Shown piece by piece: positions 52,574-61,403 of a stretch of 64,000 nt of DNA (positions within the stretch are counted from its first letter, which is position 1; each line of letters begins with the position of its first letter). Position numbers and translations under genes: made by a program. Under the pieces are notes generated by a model, which saw only the letters and a program-made list of their open reading frames with translations, did not search any database and was not told where the DNA came from. The stretch lies in assembly GCF_028882275.1 (NCBI RefSeq), contig NZ_JARBUT010000027.1:1-64000 (forward strand). The letters are read 5' to 3'. Source of the stretch: Nocardiopsis sp. N85. GTDB lineage: Bacteria > Actinomycetota > Actinomycetes > Streptosporangiales > Streptosporangiaceae.

Positions 52574-53284
52574 ATGGGCATCACCGAAGCCTCCCGGCCC
52601 CGACGCGAGGACGCCGTGTCCGCGCGGGCCCGCGAGCCCGAGGACCGGCCGCTGCTGCTGACCGGAGGCACCGTGATCACGGGGAACCCGTTGATGGGCG
52701 ACTGGGAGCGGGCCGACGTCCTCATCGGTGGCGGGGTGATCGTCGGCGTCGGCCCGGGGCTGCTGACCGCGGCCGAGGACGACGACATGATCGTGATCGA
52801 CTGCGCGGGGACCGTGGTGCTGCCCGCCGCCGTCGACCTCACCGGGAACGGTGCGAGCGGCACCCTCACCCCGGGTGAGCGGGCGGACGTCGCCGTGTAC
52901 CGGATCGCCGACGCCCCCGGTACTCCCCCGGGCGCGGCGCCGTTCCGGGGAGGGCACCGCGATCTGCTCATCGTCGACGGCCGGATCCGGGACGCCACGG
53001 AGGCGCCGGACGGGAGCGGGCCGGTGGCGGCCCCCTGGCCCGAGGGCGACGCCCCGCACCCGTACACGGGGACGTGGGTCACCGAGGACGGGTTCATCCG
53101 TCAGGAGCTGTTGCCGAACGGACGTTACGACGAGGGGCGCGGGGAGCGCGAGAGCGCCTACACCGGCCGCTACCGGGTCGGCGGGAACCGGATCGACTAC
53201 CTGGACGACCTGGGGTTCTGGGCGTTCGGGGAGTTCCACGACGGCGTGCTGCACCACGCGGGGTACCGGTTCACCCGCCGTTGA
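52574..53284 (+). CDS. barrel-less amidohydrolase rim fused to an Atu4866-like domain
   Basis: 236 aa from ATG 52574. Residues 30-95 (LLLTGGTVITGNPLMGDWERADVLIGG, IDCAGTVVLPAAVDL) are the N-terminal half of the amidohydrolase composite beta-domain and 98-110 (GTLTPGERADVAVYRI) its C-terminal half, but the whole catalytic barrel between them is missing. Residues 160-236 (PYTGTWVTEDGFIRQELLPNG) form an Atu4866-like domain. The open frame is intact, so it may be a structural or ligand-binding protein rather than an enzyme. It lies in an operon with the full amidohydrolase and a second Atu4866-like gene. Confidence 0.75.
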   Translation: MGITEASRPRREDAVSARAREPEDRPLLLTGGTVITGNPLMGDWERADVLIGGGVIVGVGPGLLTAAEDDDMIVIDCAGTVVLPAAVDLTGNGASGTLTPGERADVAVYRIADAPGTPPGAAPFRGGHRDLLIVDGRIRDATEAPDGSGPVAAPWPEGDAPHPYTGTWVTEDGFIRQELLPNGRYDEGRGERESAYTGRYRVGGNRIDYLDDLGFWAFGEFHDGVLHHAGYRFTRR

Positions 53285-53307
53285 ACGATCGAGAGAGGAG
53301 GGCCGCC

Positions 53308-53574
53308 ATGACCGAGGAGACCATCGCGCCGCACCCGTACGTGGGCATGTGGGTGACCGCCGACGGCCACATCCGGCAGGAGCTGTTGCCGAACGGACGT
53401 TACGACGAGGCGCGGGGGAACCGTCGGAGCGCCTACACCGGGAGCTATCGCGTCACCGGGGACCACATCGACTACGTGGACGACACGGGGTTCACCGCCA
53501 CGGGCGATGTGCGCGACGGGGTGCTGTACCACGAGCACCTGGTGCTGTACCGGGAGGGAGGGGTGCCGGGCTGA
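53308..53574 (+). CDS. stand-alone Atu4866-like protein
   Basis: 88 aa, ATG after GAGAGGAGGG. PHPYVGMWVTADGHIRQELL is nearly identical to the C-terminal domain of the gene before it, so the two arose by duplication. The small beta-rich Atu4866 fold has no established activity; such proteins often lie beside reductases or hydrolases. Last gene of the amidohydrolase operon, followed by a terminator. Confidence 0.8.
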   Translation: MTEETIAPHPYVGMWVTADGHIRQELLPNGRYDEARGNRRSAYTGSYRVTGDHIDYVDDTGFTATGDVRDGVLYHEHLVLYREGGVPG

Positions 53575-53590
53575 GGGCCGGGACGTGCGT

Positions 53591-53621
53591 CGAAGGGCCG
53601 GGGTGCGTCCCCGGCCCTTCG
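53591..53621. terminator. 13-bp hairpin terminator
   Basis: CGAAGGGCCGGGG/CCCCGGCCCTTCG around TGCGT, 17 bp after the Atu4866-like gene. Confidence 0.65.
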
Positions 53622-53982
53622 GCGTTCGCGGACGGGGCCGGTGGCACCGGAACGAAGAGCGCGAGGGCCTTCACCGACCGGGACGGAGGCGCCGGGACCG
53701 GAGACGCGGGGGCGCTCACAGGGGTGGCGGGGCGCGCCCGCGCCTCGCCACGGGGAGGTCCGCCGGGCGCCCGGCGCGCTCTCGCGGCCCGTCGGGGTCG
53801 GCCGGTCGGGGGCGGCCGGTCGCTCACGGCGGCAGGGGTGATCGGTGTGATCGAGGGCCTCGCCGTCGGCCTTCGGTCGGCTCGACGTCCCGCCGCAGGG
53901 TTTTCCCGCCACCCCGGAAAACACTTGCCAAAGTGGAAAGTGAGTGCGAACCTGGAAACAGGAAACGATCGGAAGGATCGGC
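53622..53982. other. 361-bp intergenic region
   Basis: No convincing gene. The last 60 bp are lower in GC and include ACTTGCCAAAGTGGAAAGTG before the membrane-protein gene, a likely promoter or operator site with a near-inverted CACTT/AAGTG pattern. Confidence 0.4.
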
Positions 53983-54408
53983 ATGCGACAGGACGAAGCG
54001 GTGGACGCTCTCGAACAGGCGGGGACCCTGGGGGCCCGCATGCGCGGACAGGGTGGCTGGTACGGGATCTTCGGCGCGGGTTACGCGGCGATGAGCTGCG
54101 GCTTGATCCTCGCCATCGGGTTCGCCCCCTCCCTCTCGTTCATGATGTGGGCGACGGCGGCGTGCCTTCTGCTCATCGCCGTACTGGTCACCTATGCGCT
54201 CACCCGCCCCGTGCAGCCGCGCAGCATGGGGAGGCTGCACCTCGGCATGATGGGCGCCTGGACCGTCGTCTACTCGGTCACCGTGGTGGTCGGCAGCACC
54301 TGGCTGCCCGACGTGGCGGCGTGGTGGATCACCGGTGCCGTGCTCAGTGCCGTCCCGCCCCTGGTGGCCGGATACGTGGCGCTGCGACAGAGCAGGAACC
54401 CACGATGA
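53983..54408 (+). CDS. small four-helix membrane protein
   Basis: 141 aa from ATG 53983 (GGAAGGA upstream). Hydrophobic helices at about 25-45, 52-70, 86-106 and 112-130. The layout, with a winged-helix gene coupled by ATGA, is typical of actinomycete membrane-protein/repressor pairs where the regulator controls both. No catalytic motif. Confidence 0.75.
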   Translation: MRQDEAVDALEQAGTLGARMRGQGGWYGIFGAGYAAMSCGLILAIGFAPSLSFMMWATAACLLLIAVLVTYALTRPVQPRSMGRLHLGMMGAWTVVYSVTVVVGSTWLPDVAAWWITGAVLSAVPPLVAGYVALRQSRNPR

Positions 54409-54737
54409 GTCACCCGCGCAACCGGCTGGACGAGGTGATCCACTCCCCCGTGCGCTTCTCCGTGGTGGCAGCTCTCGCCGCCGTGGACCGCGCGGAGTTC
54501 CGGGTGGTACGGGACACGGTGGAGGTCAGTGACTCGGTGCTGTCCAAGCAGATCACCGTTTTGGAGAGCGCCGGCTACGTGAAGGTCCACAAGTTCACCG
54601 TGGGTCGGCGCACCCGGACCTCCCTGTCGCTGACCAAGGAGGGTCAGGCCGCCTTCGAACGGCATGTCGCGGCGTTGCGCGAGATCGCGGCGGGCACCGC
54701 CCTGGAGGGGTCGTCGGTCGGCGAGCCCACGGAGTGA
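54405..54737 (+). CDS. winged-helix transcriptional regulator (PF13601-type)
   Basis: 110 aa. VIHSPVRFSVVAALAAVDRAEFRVVRDTVEVSDSVLSKQITVLESAGYVKV in parts is the DNA-binding wing of the ArsR/MarR-like HTH_27 family; VGRRTRTSLSLTKEGQAAF forms the wing and C-terminal helix. It is coupled to the membrane-protein gene and probably autoregulates the pair. Confidence 0.9.
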   Translation: MSHPRNRLDEVIHSPVRFSVVAALAAVDRAEFRVVRDTVEVSDSVLSKQITVLESAGYVKVHKFTVGRRTRTSLSLTKEGQAAFERHVAALREIAAGTALEGSSVGEPTE

Positions 54738-54934
54738 TCCCCCGGAGGTAGACGGCTTCGACGCGGCCGAACGGACCCGGCCTCGCCGCAGGGGAGGCCA
54801 CCACGCGCTCGGCGCGCGGGCTCCCCGGGGTTCACCGAACGGTTCGGGCCGAGGCCCACCGCGCGGGAACGCAGAGGGCGGGAGGGTGCTCGCGCACATC
54901 CCGGTGCGGGGGTTCTCCTGAGGGGCGGAAGGCG

Positions 54935-54985
54935 ACCGTTCGGCGCGCGCCCGTCCGCCCTCGTGGTGGGCGCGCGCCGAACGGT
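54935..54985. terminator. 18-bp bidirectional hairpin terminator
   Basis: ACCGTTCGGCGCGCGCCC pairs perfectly with its complement (54968-54985), positioned between the convergent ends of the HTH and EamA genes. Confidence 0.65.
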
Positions 54986-54989
54986 CGGT

Positions 54990-56156
54990 TCAGGTGGCCC
55001 GCCGCCGCAGGCGGAGCGCGGGCCCGGCATCGACGAGTTCCGCGCCGGAGACCTTCACGGTGTCGCCCTCCGTGGAGCCGGGATCCGTGGCTCCGAAGTC
55101 CGGAGCGCCCGGGTCCGTGGCGGCGGAGCCCGTGGAGCCGGGGTCCAGGGTGAGCGCGACGTTCTTCACCGCGTCCGCCGTGCCCTCCGCCGGCGCGGCG
55201 CGATCGCGCCGCTCGCGCACGATCTCCGGGACGGCGGGGCGGTCGCCGCGCTCGCCCCGTGTGGCCCCGATGCCCGCGACCACCACCAGCGCCATGCCGA
55301 CGATCTGTAGGGCGGCGGGCGCCTGGCCGATGATGATCAGGCCCATCACCAGTGCCACTCCGGGTTCCATGCTGGAGAAGGTGCTGTAGGCGGTGCGGGT
55401 CATCCGCTGGAGCGCGATCATCTCCAGCAGGAACGGCACCATCGGGAACAGCAGCGCGATGAACAGGGTGAACAGGATGAGGTCGAGATCGGGTGCGGCG
55501 ATGACCGCCGGGGCCCCGAAGGGCGCGGTGACCAGTGATCCGACGCCCATGGTCAGGGCCAGCCCGTGGACGGCGCCGAATCCGGCGCCCACCTTCTGGG
55601 TGAGGACGATGTAGAACACCACGCACACCGCGCCCGCCAGGGCGAAGCCCACACCGAGCAGGTCCAGGTCGCCCTGCCAGGGGCGGGTCAGGCAGAGCAC
55701 CCCGGCGATGGCGGCGACGATCCACACGAGTTCGCGGCGGCGGCGCATGGCGGCCACGGCGACGACCAGGGTGCCGAGGAACTCGATGGCGGTGGCGGTG
55801 CCCAGCTCGATCCGCGCCGTCGCCTCGGAGTAGAACATCATCATCCCCGCACTCGCTGTGCCCAGGATCACCACGGCACCGCGCTCACGCCACGTCGCTT
55901 CGCGCACGGCCCGCCACAGAGAGCGACCACCCAGGGCCAACAGAAGGAGCGCCGCCCACGTCAGCCGCAACCAGGTGACCGTCGCCGGGCTCGCCTGCGC
56001 GAACGCCGTGACGGCCAGGGCGCTGCCGGTGTGCAGCGTGAACATACCGATGAGCAGCATGATCGGCGCCGGCACCTGGAGGCGGGCACGGCGCAGCGAG
56101 GGAAGGAAGGAGCGGATCACCCGACCAATCTGGCGCAGAGGTCCGTTTCTGTCCAC
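54990..56156 (-). CDS. EamA/RhtA-type drug/metabolite exporter
   Basis: Up to 388 aa (GTG 56156; GTG 56120 is a possible start). Ten membrane helices span about residues 30-310, with two EamA repeats (ASPATVTWLRLTWAALLLLAL; LTMGVGSLVTAPFG and YSTFSSMEPGVALVMGL in the second). The ~75-residue C-terminal tail is hydrophilic, Asp/Pro/Gly-rich, with imperfect GSTGSAATDPGAPDFGATDPG repeats, and is unusual for the family. Divergent from a LysR gene 35 bp away, a typical exporter/regulator pair. Confidence 0.88.
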   Translation of the reverse strand: MDRNGPLRQIGRVIRSFLPSLRRARLQVPAPIMLLIGMFTLHTGSALAVTAFAQASPATVTWLRLTWAALLLLALGGRSLWRAVREATWRERGAVVILGTASAGMMMFYSEATARIELGTATAIEFLGTLVVAVAAMRRRRELVWIVAAIAGVLCLTRPWQGDLDLLGVGFALAGAVCVVFYIVLTQKVGAGFGAVHGLALTMGVGSLVTAPFGAPAVIAAPDLDLILFTLFIALLFPMVPFLLEMIALQRMTRTAYSTFSSMEPGVALVMGLIIIGQAPAALQIVGMALVVVAGIGATRGERGDRPAVPEIVRERRDRAAPAEGTADAVKNVALTLDPGSTGSAATDPGAPDFGATDPGSTEGDTVKVSGAELVDAGPALRLRRRAT

Positions 56157-56191
56157 GAACCGTTGGTTGATGGACCATGTAGTTTCAGTGG

Positions 56192-57130
56192 ATGGATTTC
56201 ACCCGTTTGCGGCTTCTGGTCGAACTGGAGCGCCTGGGCACGATGGTGGCCGTCTCCGAGGTCACCGGCATGAGCACGTCGGCGGTGTCCAAACACCTCG
56301 CCGTCCTCGAACACGAGGCCGGGGCGCCCCTGTTGGTCCCCGACGGGCGCCGGGTACGGCTGACCCCGGCGGGGCGGCGGTTGGCCGAACACGCGGTGGA
56401 CATCCTGGCCCGGGTGGAGGCGGCTCGGGCGGAGTTCGACGGCGACGGCGAGCCGGTGGGCCGTGTCGACCTGGTCATGTACACCAGCGCCGCGCCCTTG
56501 GTGCTGCCGGCGCTGCGCCGGTTGCGCCACGATCACCCGGGCATCGACATCCATCTGACCGAGTACGAGTCGGAGCAGGCGCTCACCCTGTTGCAGAACG
56601 GCGGCGCCGATCTGGGGGTGGTGTACCAGTACAGTCTCCTCCCCCGAGATTTTCCGGGGACACTGACGGTACATCCGGTCGGCACCGAGGGCCTGTTGCT
56701 GTCCCAGCCCTCTCAGGGGGCGGACAGCCGGGCCCTGACCCGCCGCCGACTGCGCGACCTGGCGGGCGCCGCCTGGATCGCCAGCCCTTACCGGGGCGAC
56801 GAGGAGACGCTGGTGCAGCGCATGTGCGCCGACGCGGGGTTCACGCCCCGCATCGTGCACCGCATCGACAACCTCGAACTGTTCGAGGAGTTGGTGGCCG
56901 CCGGGGTTGGCGTGGGGGTCGTCCCTCGCCTGTCGGCGACCACCCGGCGCGGGGTGGCCCATGCCCCGCTCGGCGAGCTGGGCGGGGTGCGCCAGGTGTA
57001 CCTGGCCGGACGCACCGGCGGGTGGGCCTGGCGGCCGATCCGCGTGGTGGCCCGGTATCTGCACCAGGCCGCCGAGGACGTGCTCGACGACGTGCCGCCG
57101 CTACCGGAGTCCTCGGCCTTCCCGGGGTGA
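56192..57130 (+). CDS. LysR-family regulator, likely of the divergent exporter
   Basis: 312 aa. HTH at residues 2-60 (FTRLRLLVELERLGTM, GMSTSAVSKHLAVLE) and a LysR substrate domain (VDLVMYTSAAPLVLPALRRL onward). TAGTTT lies about 8 bases before the ATG with no ribosome site, so the message may be leaderless. It is divergent from the EamA gene and probably controls it. The ligand is unknown. Confidence 0.9.
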   Translation: MDFTRLRLLVELERLGTMVAVSEVTGMSTSAVSKHLAVLEHEAGAPLLVPDGRRVRLTPAGRRLAEHAVDILARVEAARAEFDGDGEPVGRVDLVMYTSAAPLVLPALRRLRHDHPGIDIHLTEYESEQALTLLQNGGADLGVVYQYSLLPRDFPGTLTVHPVGTEGLLLSQPSQGADSRALTRRRLRDLAGAAWIASPYRGDEETLVQRMCADAGFTPRIVHRIDNLELFEELVAAGVGVGVVPRLSATTRRGVAHAPLGELGGVRQVYLAGRTGGWAWRPIRVVARYLHQAAEDVLDDVPPLPESSAFPG

Positions 57131-57152
57131 GCGCGGCCTGGGGCCCGCGCGA

Positions 57153-58082
57153 TCATCCTGCGATGGCGAAGGGGCCCACCGAGGGCACCGGGACCTTGCT
57201 GGCGGCCTCGCGCACGGCGGTGAGCAGCGGTTCGGGGGTGGCCCCGGATCGGGACAGCGCGATGATGTGGCGGCGGGCGGTCTCGCGCACCCCGCGCACG
57301 ACGATCTGCGGGGTGTTGATGCCGGTCCAGGCCAGGCGCGGCATGAGCGCGATGCCCAGGCCCGCCTGGACCAGGGAGAACACGGCGCTGAAGTCGTCGA
57401 CGGTGTGCACCACGCGCGGTTGGAAGCCGGCCTGACTCGTGGCCGCGGTGACGCACTCGTGCCAGGCCGTGCCCGGCGCGGACATGATCCAGCCCTCGTC
57501 TGCCAGGTCCTCGGCCAGGTGCAGGCCGTTGCGGGTGGCGAGCGGGTGCTGGTAGGGCAGGATCGCGTCGAACAGCTCGACCATCACCGAGTCGGTGCGG
57601 AAGTCGGGGTCGCCGGCGGCGGGCAGATGGCCGGTGGACATGGTGAGCGCCACGTCGAGGCGGCCGGAGCGGACCATCTCGGCGCTCTGCTCGGGTTCGG
57701 CCTGGACGACCTCGAAGGACCAGCCCGGGTGGCTGACGCGCAGCCGGGCCAGGGCGGGGGCGATGAGGTCGCTGATGCCCGTGGAGAAGGAGCCGACGCG
57801 GATGACCCCGCGGTCGCCTTCGGCGTAGGCGGCCAGGTCGGCGCCGGCGCGCTCCATCTCCGCGAAGATCGCGGGGGCGCGTTCGAGCAGGACCCTGGCC
57901 CCGCCGGTGAGCATGAAACGACGGCCCTGGCGTTCGACGAGGGGGACCCCGGGCTCTCTGGCCAGGGAGGCGAGCTGCTGGGAGACCGCCGACGGTGTGA
58001 CGTTGAGCGCCTCGGCCGTCGCGGCCACCGTGTGGTGATGCGCCAGGGCATGGAGGAGCTGCAACCGCCGTACGTCGATCAT
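57153..58082 (-). CDS. LysR-family regulator
   Basis: 309 aa from ATG 58082 (GGAG just upstream). HTH at residues 1-60 (VRRLQLLHALAHHHTVAATAEALNVTPSAVSQQLA) and the ligand domain from about 90 (GVIRVGSFSTGISDLIAPAL). Convergent with the previous LysR gene (22-bp gap) and divergent from the GNAT gene, which it may control. Ligand unknown. Confidence 0.9.
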   Translation of the reverse strand: MIDVRRLQLLHALAHHHTVAATAEALNVTPSAVSQQLASLAREPGVPLVERQGRRFMLTGGARVLLERAPAIFAEMERAGADLAAYAEGDRGVIRVGSFSTGISDLIAPALARLRVSHPGWSFEVVQAEPEQSAEMVRSGRLDVALTMSTGHLPAAGDPDFRTDSVMVELFDAILPYQHPLATRNGLHLAEDLADEGWIMSAPGTAWHECVTAATSQAGFQPRVVHTVDDFSAVFSLVQAGLGIALMPRLAWTGINTPQIVVRGVRETARRHIIALSRSGATPEPLLTAVREAASKVPVPSVGPFAIAG

Positions 58083-58372
58083 GGTCTCCAATGTAGGTCA
58101 GTACGCGCAGGTTTCCGGGCTTTTTCCGACACATTGCCCGTCTTGCGACAGTGATTCGCTGCACAACGTCCAAGACACCCCTTTCAGCCGACTCAAGAAG
58201 AAAAATTTGAACTTCTTCTTTCATCGTGATGCCGACCGAATTCTTTCCTCGTGTCACGCGCGTTCCGGTGAATACCGGCACGTACAGTCAGGACCACAGC
58301 TCAACCAAGGGCGCGCATCCTGGGCGCTCCGGGGGATCAGCACCCAATGCTGGTGGAACGGGTGAGAAGAAC

Positions 58373-58930
58373 ATGCAAACTTCGCTGATGACCAAACCTC
58401 GACCGAACGACGTCGGTGTGCTCGGCTTCCGCTACCTGGGCGCTCACGAGGTGGAGGAACTCGCAGACCTGTGGGGTGCCCTCCACCAGCAGCACGCCCT
58501 GGGCGCCTCCCACCTGTCCGACATCATCAGCACCACGACCATGGACGAGTCCTGGCGGCGACGTCGCGCCCAGTACCTGGCGTGGATGTCCGACCCCGAG
58601 ACCCTGGCGATCCTCGCCGAGAACGGGGACGACCCGGCCGGGTACGCCATGGTGACGCTGCGCGAGAACCCGCAGGGCAGCTGGGACCGCGGCGAGCGCG
58701 TCGCGATCGTGCAGACCTTCGCCATCGACCCGGAGTACGCGGGCACCCGCGTCGGCTCCAAACTGTTGGACGAGATCCGCCACCAGCTGGCCGCGATGGG
58801 CATCCGCGACATCGAGTTCTCCCCCCTGGCCACGGCCTCGGAGGACATCAGCTTCCTGGAGACCGAGGGCTTCCGGCCCTTCGTGACCACCATGGTCTGC
58901 CGCGTCGACGGTTTCGGCGCCCACGACTGA
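58373..58930 (+). CDS. GNAT-family N-acetyltransferase
   Basis: 185 aa from ATG 58373 (GAGAAGAA upstream). The acetyl-CoA site is VQTFAIDPEYAGTRVGSKLLDEIRHQL near residue 115, matching motif A (RxxGxG/A-like). The N-terminal arm (ELADLWGALHQQHALG) is typical of small-molecule acetyltransferases. Substrate unknown. The upstream 280 bp is AT-richer than average, with a TTTGAAC-type stretch near 58205. Confidence 0.88.
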   Translation: MQTSLMTKPRPNDVGVLGFRYLGAHEVEELADLWGALHQQHALGASHLSDIISTTTMDESWRRRRAQYLAWMSDPETLAILAENGDDPAGYAMVTLRENPQGSWDRGERVAIVQTFAIDPEYAGTRVGSKLLDEIRHQLAAMGIRDIEFSPLATASEDISFLETEGFRPFVTTMVCRVDGFGAHD

Positions 58931-58950
58931 CGCCTCCCCTCCCCCGGGCG

Positions 58951-58982
58951 GACGCCCCCGTGCCCTTCGGCACGGGGGCGTC
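58951..58982. terminator. 14-bp hairpin terminator
   Basis: GACGCCCCCGTGCC pairs perfectly with its complement around CTTC, 20 bp after the GNAT gene. Confidence 0.65.
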
Positions 58983-59167
58983 GCCGTGTCCGCACCCCCC
59001 GCGCGCCCCGATCACGCTGGGTCAGGTTATGACAACTGAAATGGGTTACCTTGCGCGCACGGTTTTCTCACCGTCGCGCCACTGTTCCCCTCCGTCACAG
59101 GAGGCCTAGCGTTCTTCCCGTCGCCCGGAACCGACAGGGGACCGGGGCACCCGTGGAAGGAGACCTC

Positions 59168-59251
59168 ATGAAGAAGGCCGCCTATCGCATCGCCGCCAAG
59201 CTGCGCCTCATCGACGCGGAGCGGCTGACCCGCCCCTACATCTACTACTAG
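59168..59251 (+). CDS. cittilin-type RiPP precursor peptide (core YIYY)
   Basis: 27 aa, ATG 59168 with a strong GGAAGGAG four bases upstream. The peptide starts MKKAAYRIAAKL, continues with LIDAERLTRP as leader and ends in YIYY. Cittilin A (identical to RP-66453) is a bicyclic tetrapeptide made from YIYY by a cytochrome P450 that joins the aromatic rings; as I recall, its precursor is also 27 residues. A P450 gene follows 61 bp later, behind an attenuator-like hairpin. Cytoplasmic before maturation; the protease that frees the core is not evident here. Confidence 0.85.
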   Translation: MKKAAYRIAAKLRLIDAERLTRPYIYY

Positions 59252-59265
59252 GCCACACCCTGATC

Positions 59266-59293
59266 GGCCCGTGCCGCCCCGGCGGCACGGGCC
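59266..59293 (+). terminator. attenuator-like hairpin between precursor and P450 genes
   Basis: GGCCCGTGCCGCC pairs perfectly with GGCGGCACGGGCC (13 bp). Partial termination here would make more precursor than P450 message, a common arrangement in RiPP operons. Confidence 0.6.
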
Positions 59294-59312
59294 TCGTGCG
59301 GAAACGGACACG

Positions 59313-60548
59313 ATGGCGGCTCTCTCCTCCGCTCCCCCGGGGCCCCGGGGCGGGCGATCCTCCTCCAACGCCGCCGACTACGCGGTGGACCCCCTGGGTT
59401 TCCTGACGGGGGCCGCCCGCGAGTTCGGCGACGTCGTCTCCCTCACCCCCACCAACGTGCTGCTGGCCCACCCCGACGACATCGGCCGGGTGCTGCTGGA
59501 CCGCGAGGGGCGTGTCGTCAAGATCGGCGAGGCGGTCCGACGCGGCCCCATGGGCTTCCCCTCCGCCATGATGAACAGCGAGGGGGCCGACTGGGAGCGC
59601 AAACGGGCCCGGTTGCGCCCGGCCTTCCGCAGTGACCGGCTCGACCACCTGGAACACGCCGCACGGGACGGTGTCGCCCGTCTCCTGGACAGCTGGCACG
59701 ACGGTCTGGAGATCGACGTCCACGACGAGATGTCCCGGTTGGCGATGGGCGTGGGCGCCGTGCACATCGCCGGACGGCCCCTGGGCGAACGCGGCGAGAC
59801 CCTGACCCGGGCCGTGGCCGCGATCATGCGCCTGACCTCGGCCCCGCGCCTGCCGATGTGGCTGCCCACCCGGACCAATCGCGACCTGCGCCGGGCCCTG
59901 CGCGACTTCGACGCCGCCCTCGCCGCCCTGATCGCCGAGAACCCTCCCGGGGAGGACGCCCACGCCCTCGGCCGGTTGTTGGCCGACGACCCGCCCTTCC
60001 CCGAGGTCCGCGACGAGCTGGCCACCCTGCTGATGTCGGGGTACGAGACCACCGCCAACGCGTTGACCTGGCTTTTCCACGCCCTGGGAGCGAATCCGGA
60101 GGCGGGTGCGCGGATGGACGAACCGGGGTTCGCCTCGGCCGCCGCCAAGGAGGCGATGCGCCTGTACCCTCCGGCGTGGGTGATCAGCCGGGAGACCGTA
60201 CGCCCCTTGGAGGTGGGCGGGTACGCACTGGCCGCCGGCGTCACCCTGGGACTCAGTCCATGGGTCGTCCACCGCGACGGACGATGGTTCCCGGACCCGG
60301 AGGAGTTCCGTCCCGAACGTTGGCTGAACGGCGGGCGTCCCGGGCACCGGCACGCCTACTTCCCCTTCGGTGCCGGGCCGCGCGGTTGCCTGGGCGCGTC
60401 CATGGCCCTGCGCGAGGTGGAGGTCATCGCGGCCCTCCTGTGCTCGCGGGTCCGACTGGAACCGGTGCGCCCCGAGGAGGTCCGCCCCCGACCGGCGTTG
60501 GCCTTGCAGCCGGTCGGGGTGCGGGCGGTGGTCCGGTTCCTCGGTTGA
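59313..60548 (+). CDS. cytochrome P450, predicted YIYY crosslinking enzyme
   Basis: 411 aa from ATG 59313 (the frame opens at 59271 inside the hairpin). The heme loop FPFGAGPRGCLGASMAL carries the cysteine ligand, KEAMRLYPPAW is the ExxR helix and MSGYETTANALTW the I-helix oxygen-binding region. By analogy with the cittilin P450 it would form a biaryl C-C and an aryl-ether bond among the three tyrosines of the precursor. It lies directly behind the precursor gene. The convergent methyltransferase 20 bp away may or may not act on the product. Confidence 0.9.
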   Translation: MAALSSAPPGPRGGRSSSNAADYAVDPLGFLTGAAREFGDVVSLTPTNVLLAHPDDIGRVLLDREGRVVKIGEAVRRGPMGFPSAMMNSEGADWERKRARLRPAFRSDRLDHLEHAARDGVARLLDSWHDGLEIDVHDEMSRLAMGVGAVHIAGRPLGERGETLTRAVAAIMRLTSAPRLPMWLPTRTNRDLRRALRDFDAALAALIAENPPGEDAHALGRLLADDPPFPEVRDELATLLMSGYETTANALTWLFHALGANPEAGARMDEPGFASAAAKEAMRLYPPAWVISRETVRPLEVGGYALAAGVTLGLSPWVVHRDGRWFPDPEEFRPERWLNGGRPGHRHAYFPFGAGPRGCLGASMALREVEVIAALLCSRVRLEPVRPEEVRPRPALALQPVGVRAVVRFLG

Positions 60549-60568
60549 GGACCGCCGGGCGGTGCCGT

Positions 60569-61333
60569 TCAGGGGCGTTCGGCGCTCACCAGCAGGAAGG
60601 GGACCGCGACGAAGAGCCGTCCCTCCTCCGCCCGTTCCCGCTGTTCCGTCGCCCAGGATCGGGCCCGTGCCCCATCGATCGTTCCGGAGCGTTCCGCGGC
60701 GTCGGCGAATCCGATGAGCATGCCCAGGACCTCGGCGTCGGTGAACACCACGATCCGGCCCTCCGTCTCGATGTCGGTGAACCCGGCCGACGCCAACAGC
60801 GCCCGTTGGCGGCGCGGAGCGCGGGGGTCGGCCATGGTGTCGGCGTAGGCGGCGATGATGCGGCGGGTGGTGTCGGGGTCGTCGGAGTCGACCATGTAGG
60901 CGTCCCAGTCCTGTCCGAGCAGGACCACACGGCCGCCCGGGGCCAGCACCCGGCGCGCCTCGGCGAGGGCGCGGAGCGGGTCGTCGAGCGAGTGGTAGAC
61001 CTTCTCCGCCCGGTAGCCCCGCATGGAACCGTCGGACAGGGGCAGCCGATAGGCGTCACCGTGGCGGAACTCGGCTCCGGGGTGGGCCGCACGGGCGGCG
61101 TCGAGCATGACGGGGTCCAGGTCCACTCCGACGGCGCGCGTGCCGGCCGCGGCGAGTTCGCCGGTGGCCCGGCCGCCTCCGCAGCCGACGTCCACGACGG
61201 CGTCCCCGGGATCGGCCCGGAGCAGTTCTCGGGCCCGATCGCGCAGGGCACGGGCCTCGGGTAGCAGGGAGAAACGGTCCAGACGGGTGAGGAGGCTTCG
61301 CGTGGCGACATCGTCACGTTGGGGAGTCGGCAT
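60569..61333 (-). CDS. class I SAM-dependent methyltransferase (UbiE/Methyltransf_11 type)
   Basis: 254 aa from ATG 61333; the open frame beyond it is a repeat-derived extension. VVDVGCGGGRATGELA is the SAM loop, VGVDLDP the acidic end of strand 2, and DGSMRGYRAEKVYHSLDDPLRAL the substrate side. Generic fold; the substrate is unknown. Cittilin biosynthesis in Myxococcus includes an O-methyltransferase, but this gene is convergent, not co-directional, with the P450 gene, so the link is weak. Confidence 0.88.
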   Translation of the reverse strand: MPTPQRDDVATRSLLTRLDRFSLLPEARALRDRARELLRADPGDAVVDVGCGGGRATGELAAAGTRAVGVDLDPVMLDAARAAHPGAEFRHGDAYRLPLSDGSMRGYRAEKVYHSLDDPLRALAEARRVLAPGGRVVLLGQDWDAYMVDSDDPDTTRRIIAAYADTMADPRAPRRQRALLASAGFTDIETEGRIVVFTDAEVLGMLIGFADAAERSGTIDGARARSWATEQRERAEEGRLFVAVPFLLVSAERP

Positions 61334-61403
61334 GGCGGTATTGTCCGTCGGCGCGGCCTCGCGGACAAGGGCGTCGGGTTCGGGACGGACGCCGGTACAC
61401 CCG

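Noticed and set aside
60569..61333. Methyltransferase as a certain member of the cittilin-type cluster
   Set aside because: It is convergent, generic in sequence and not coupled to the P450 gene; only a possibility.
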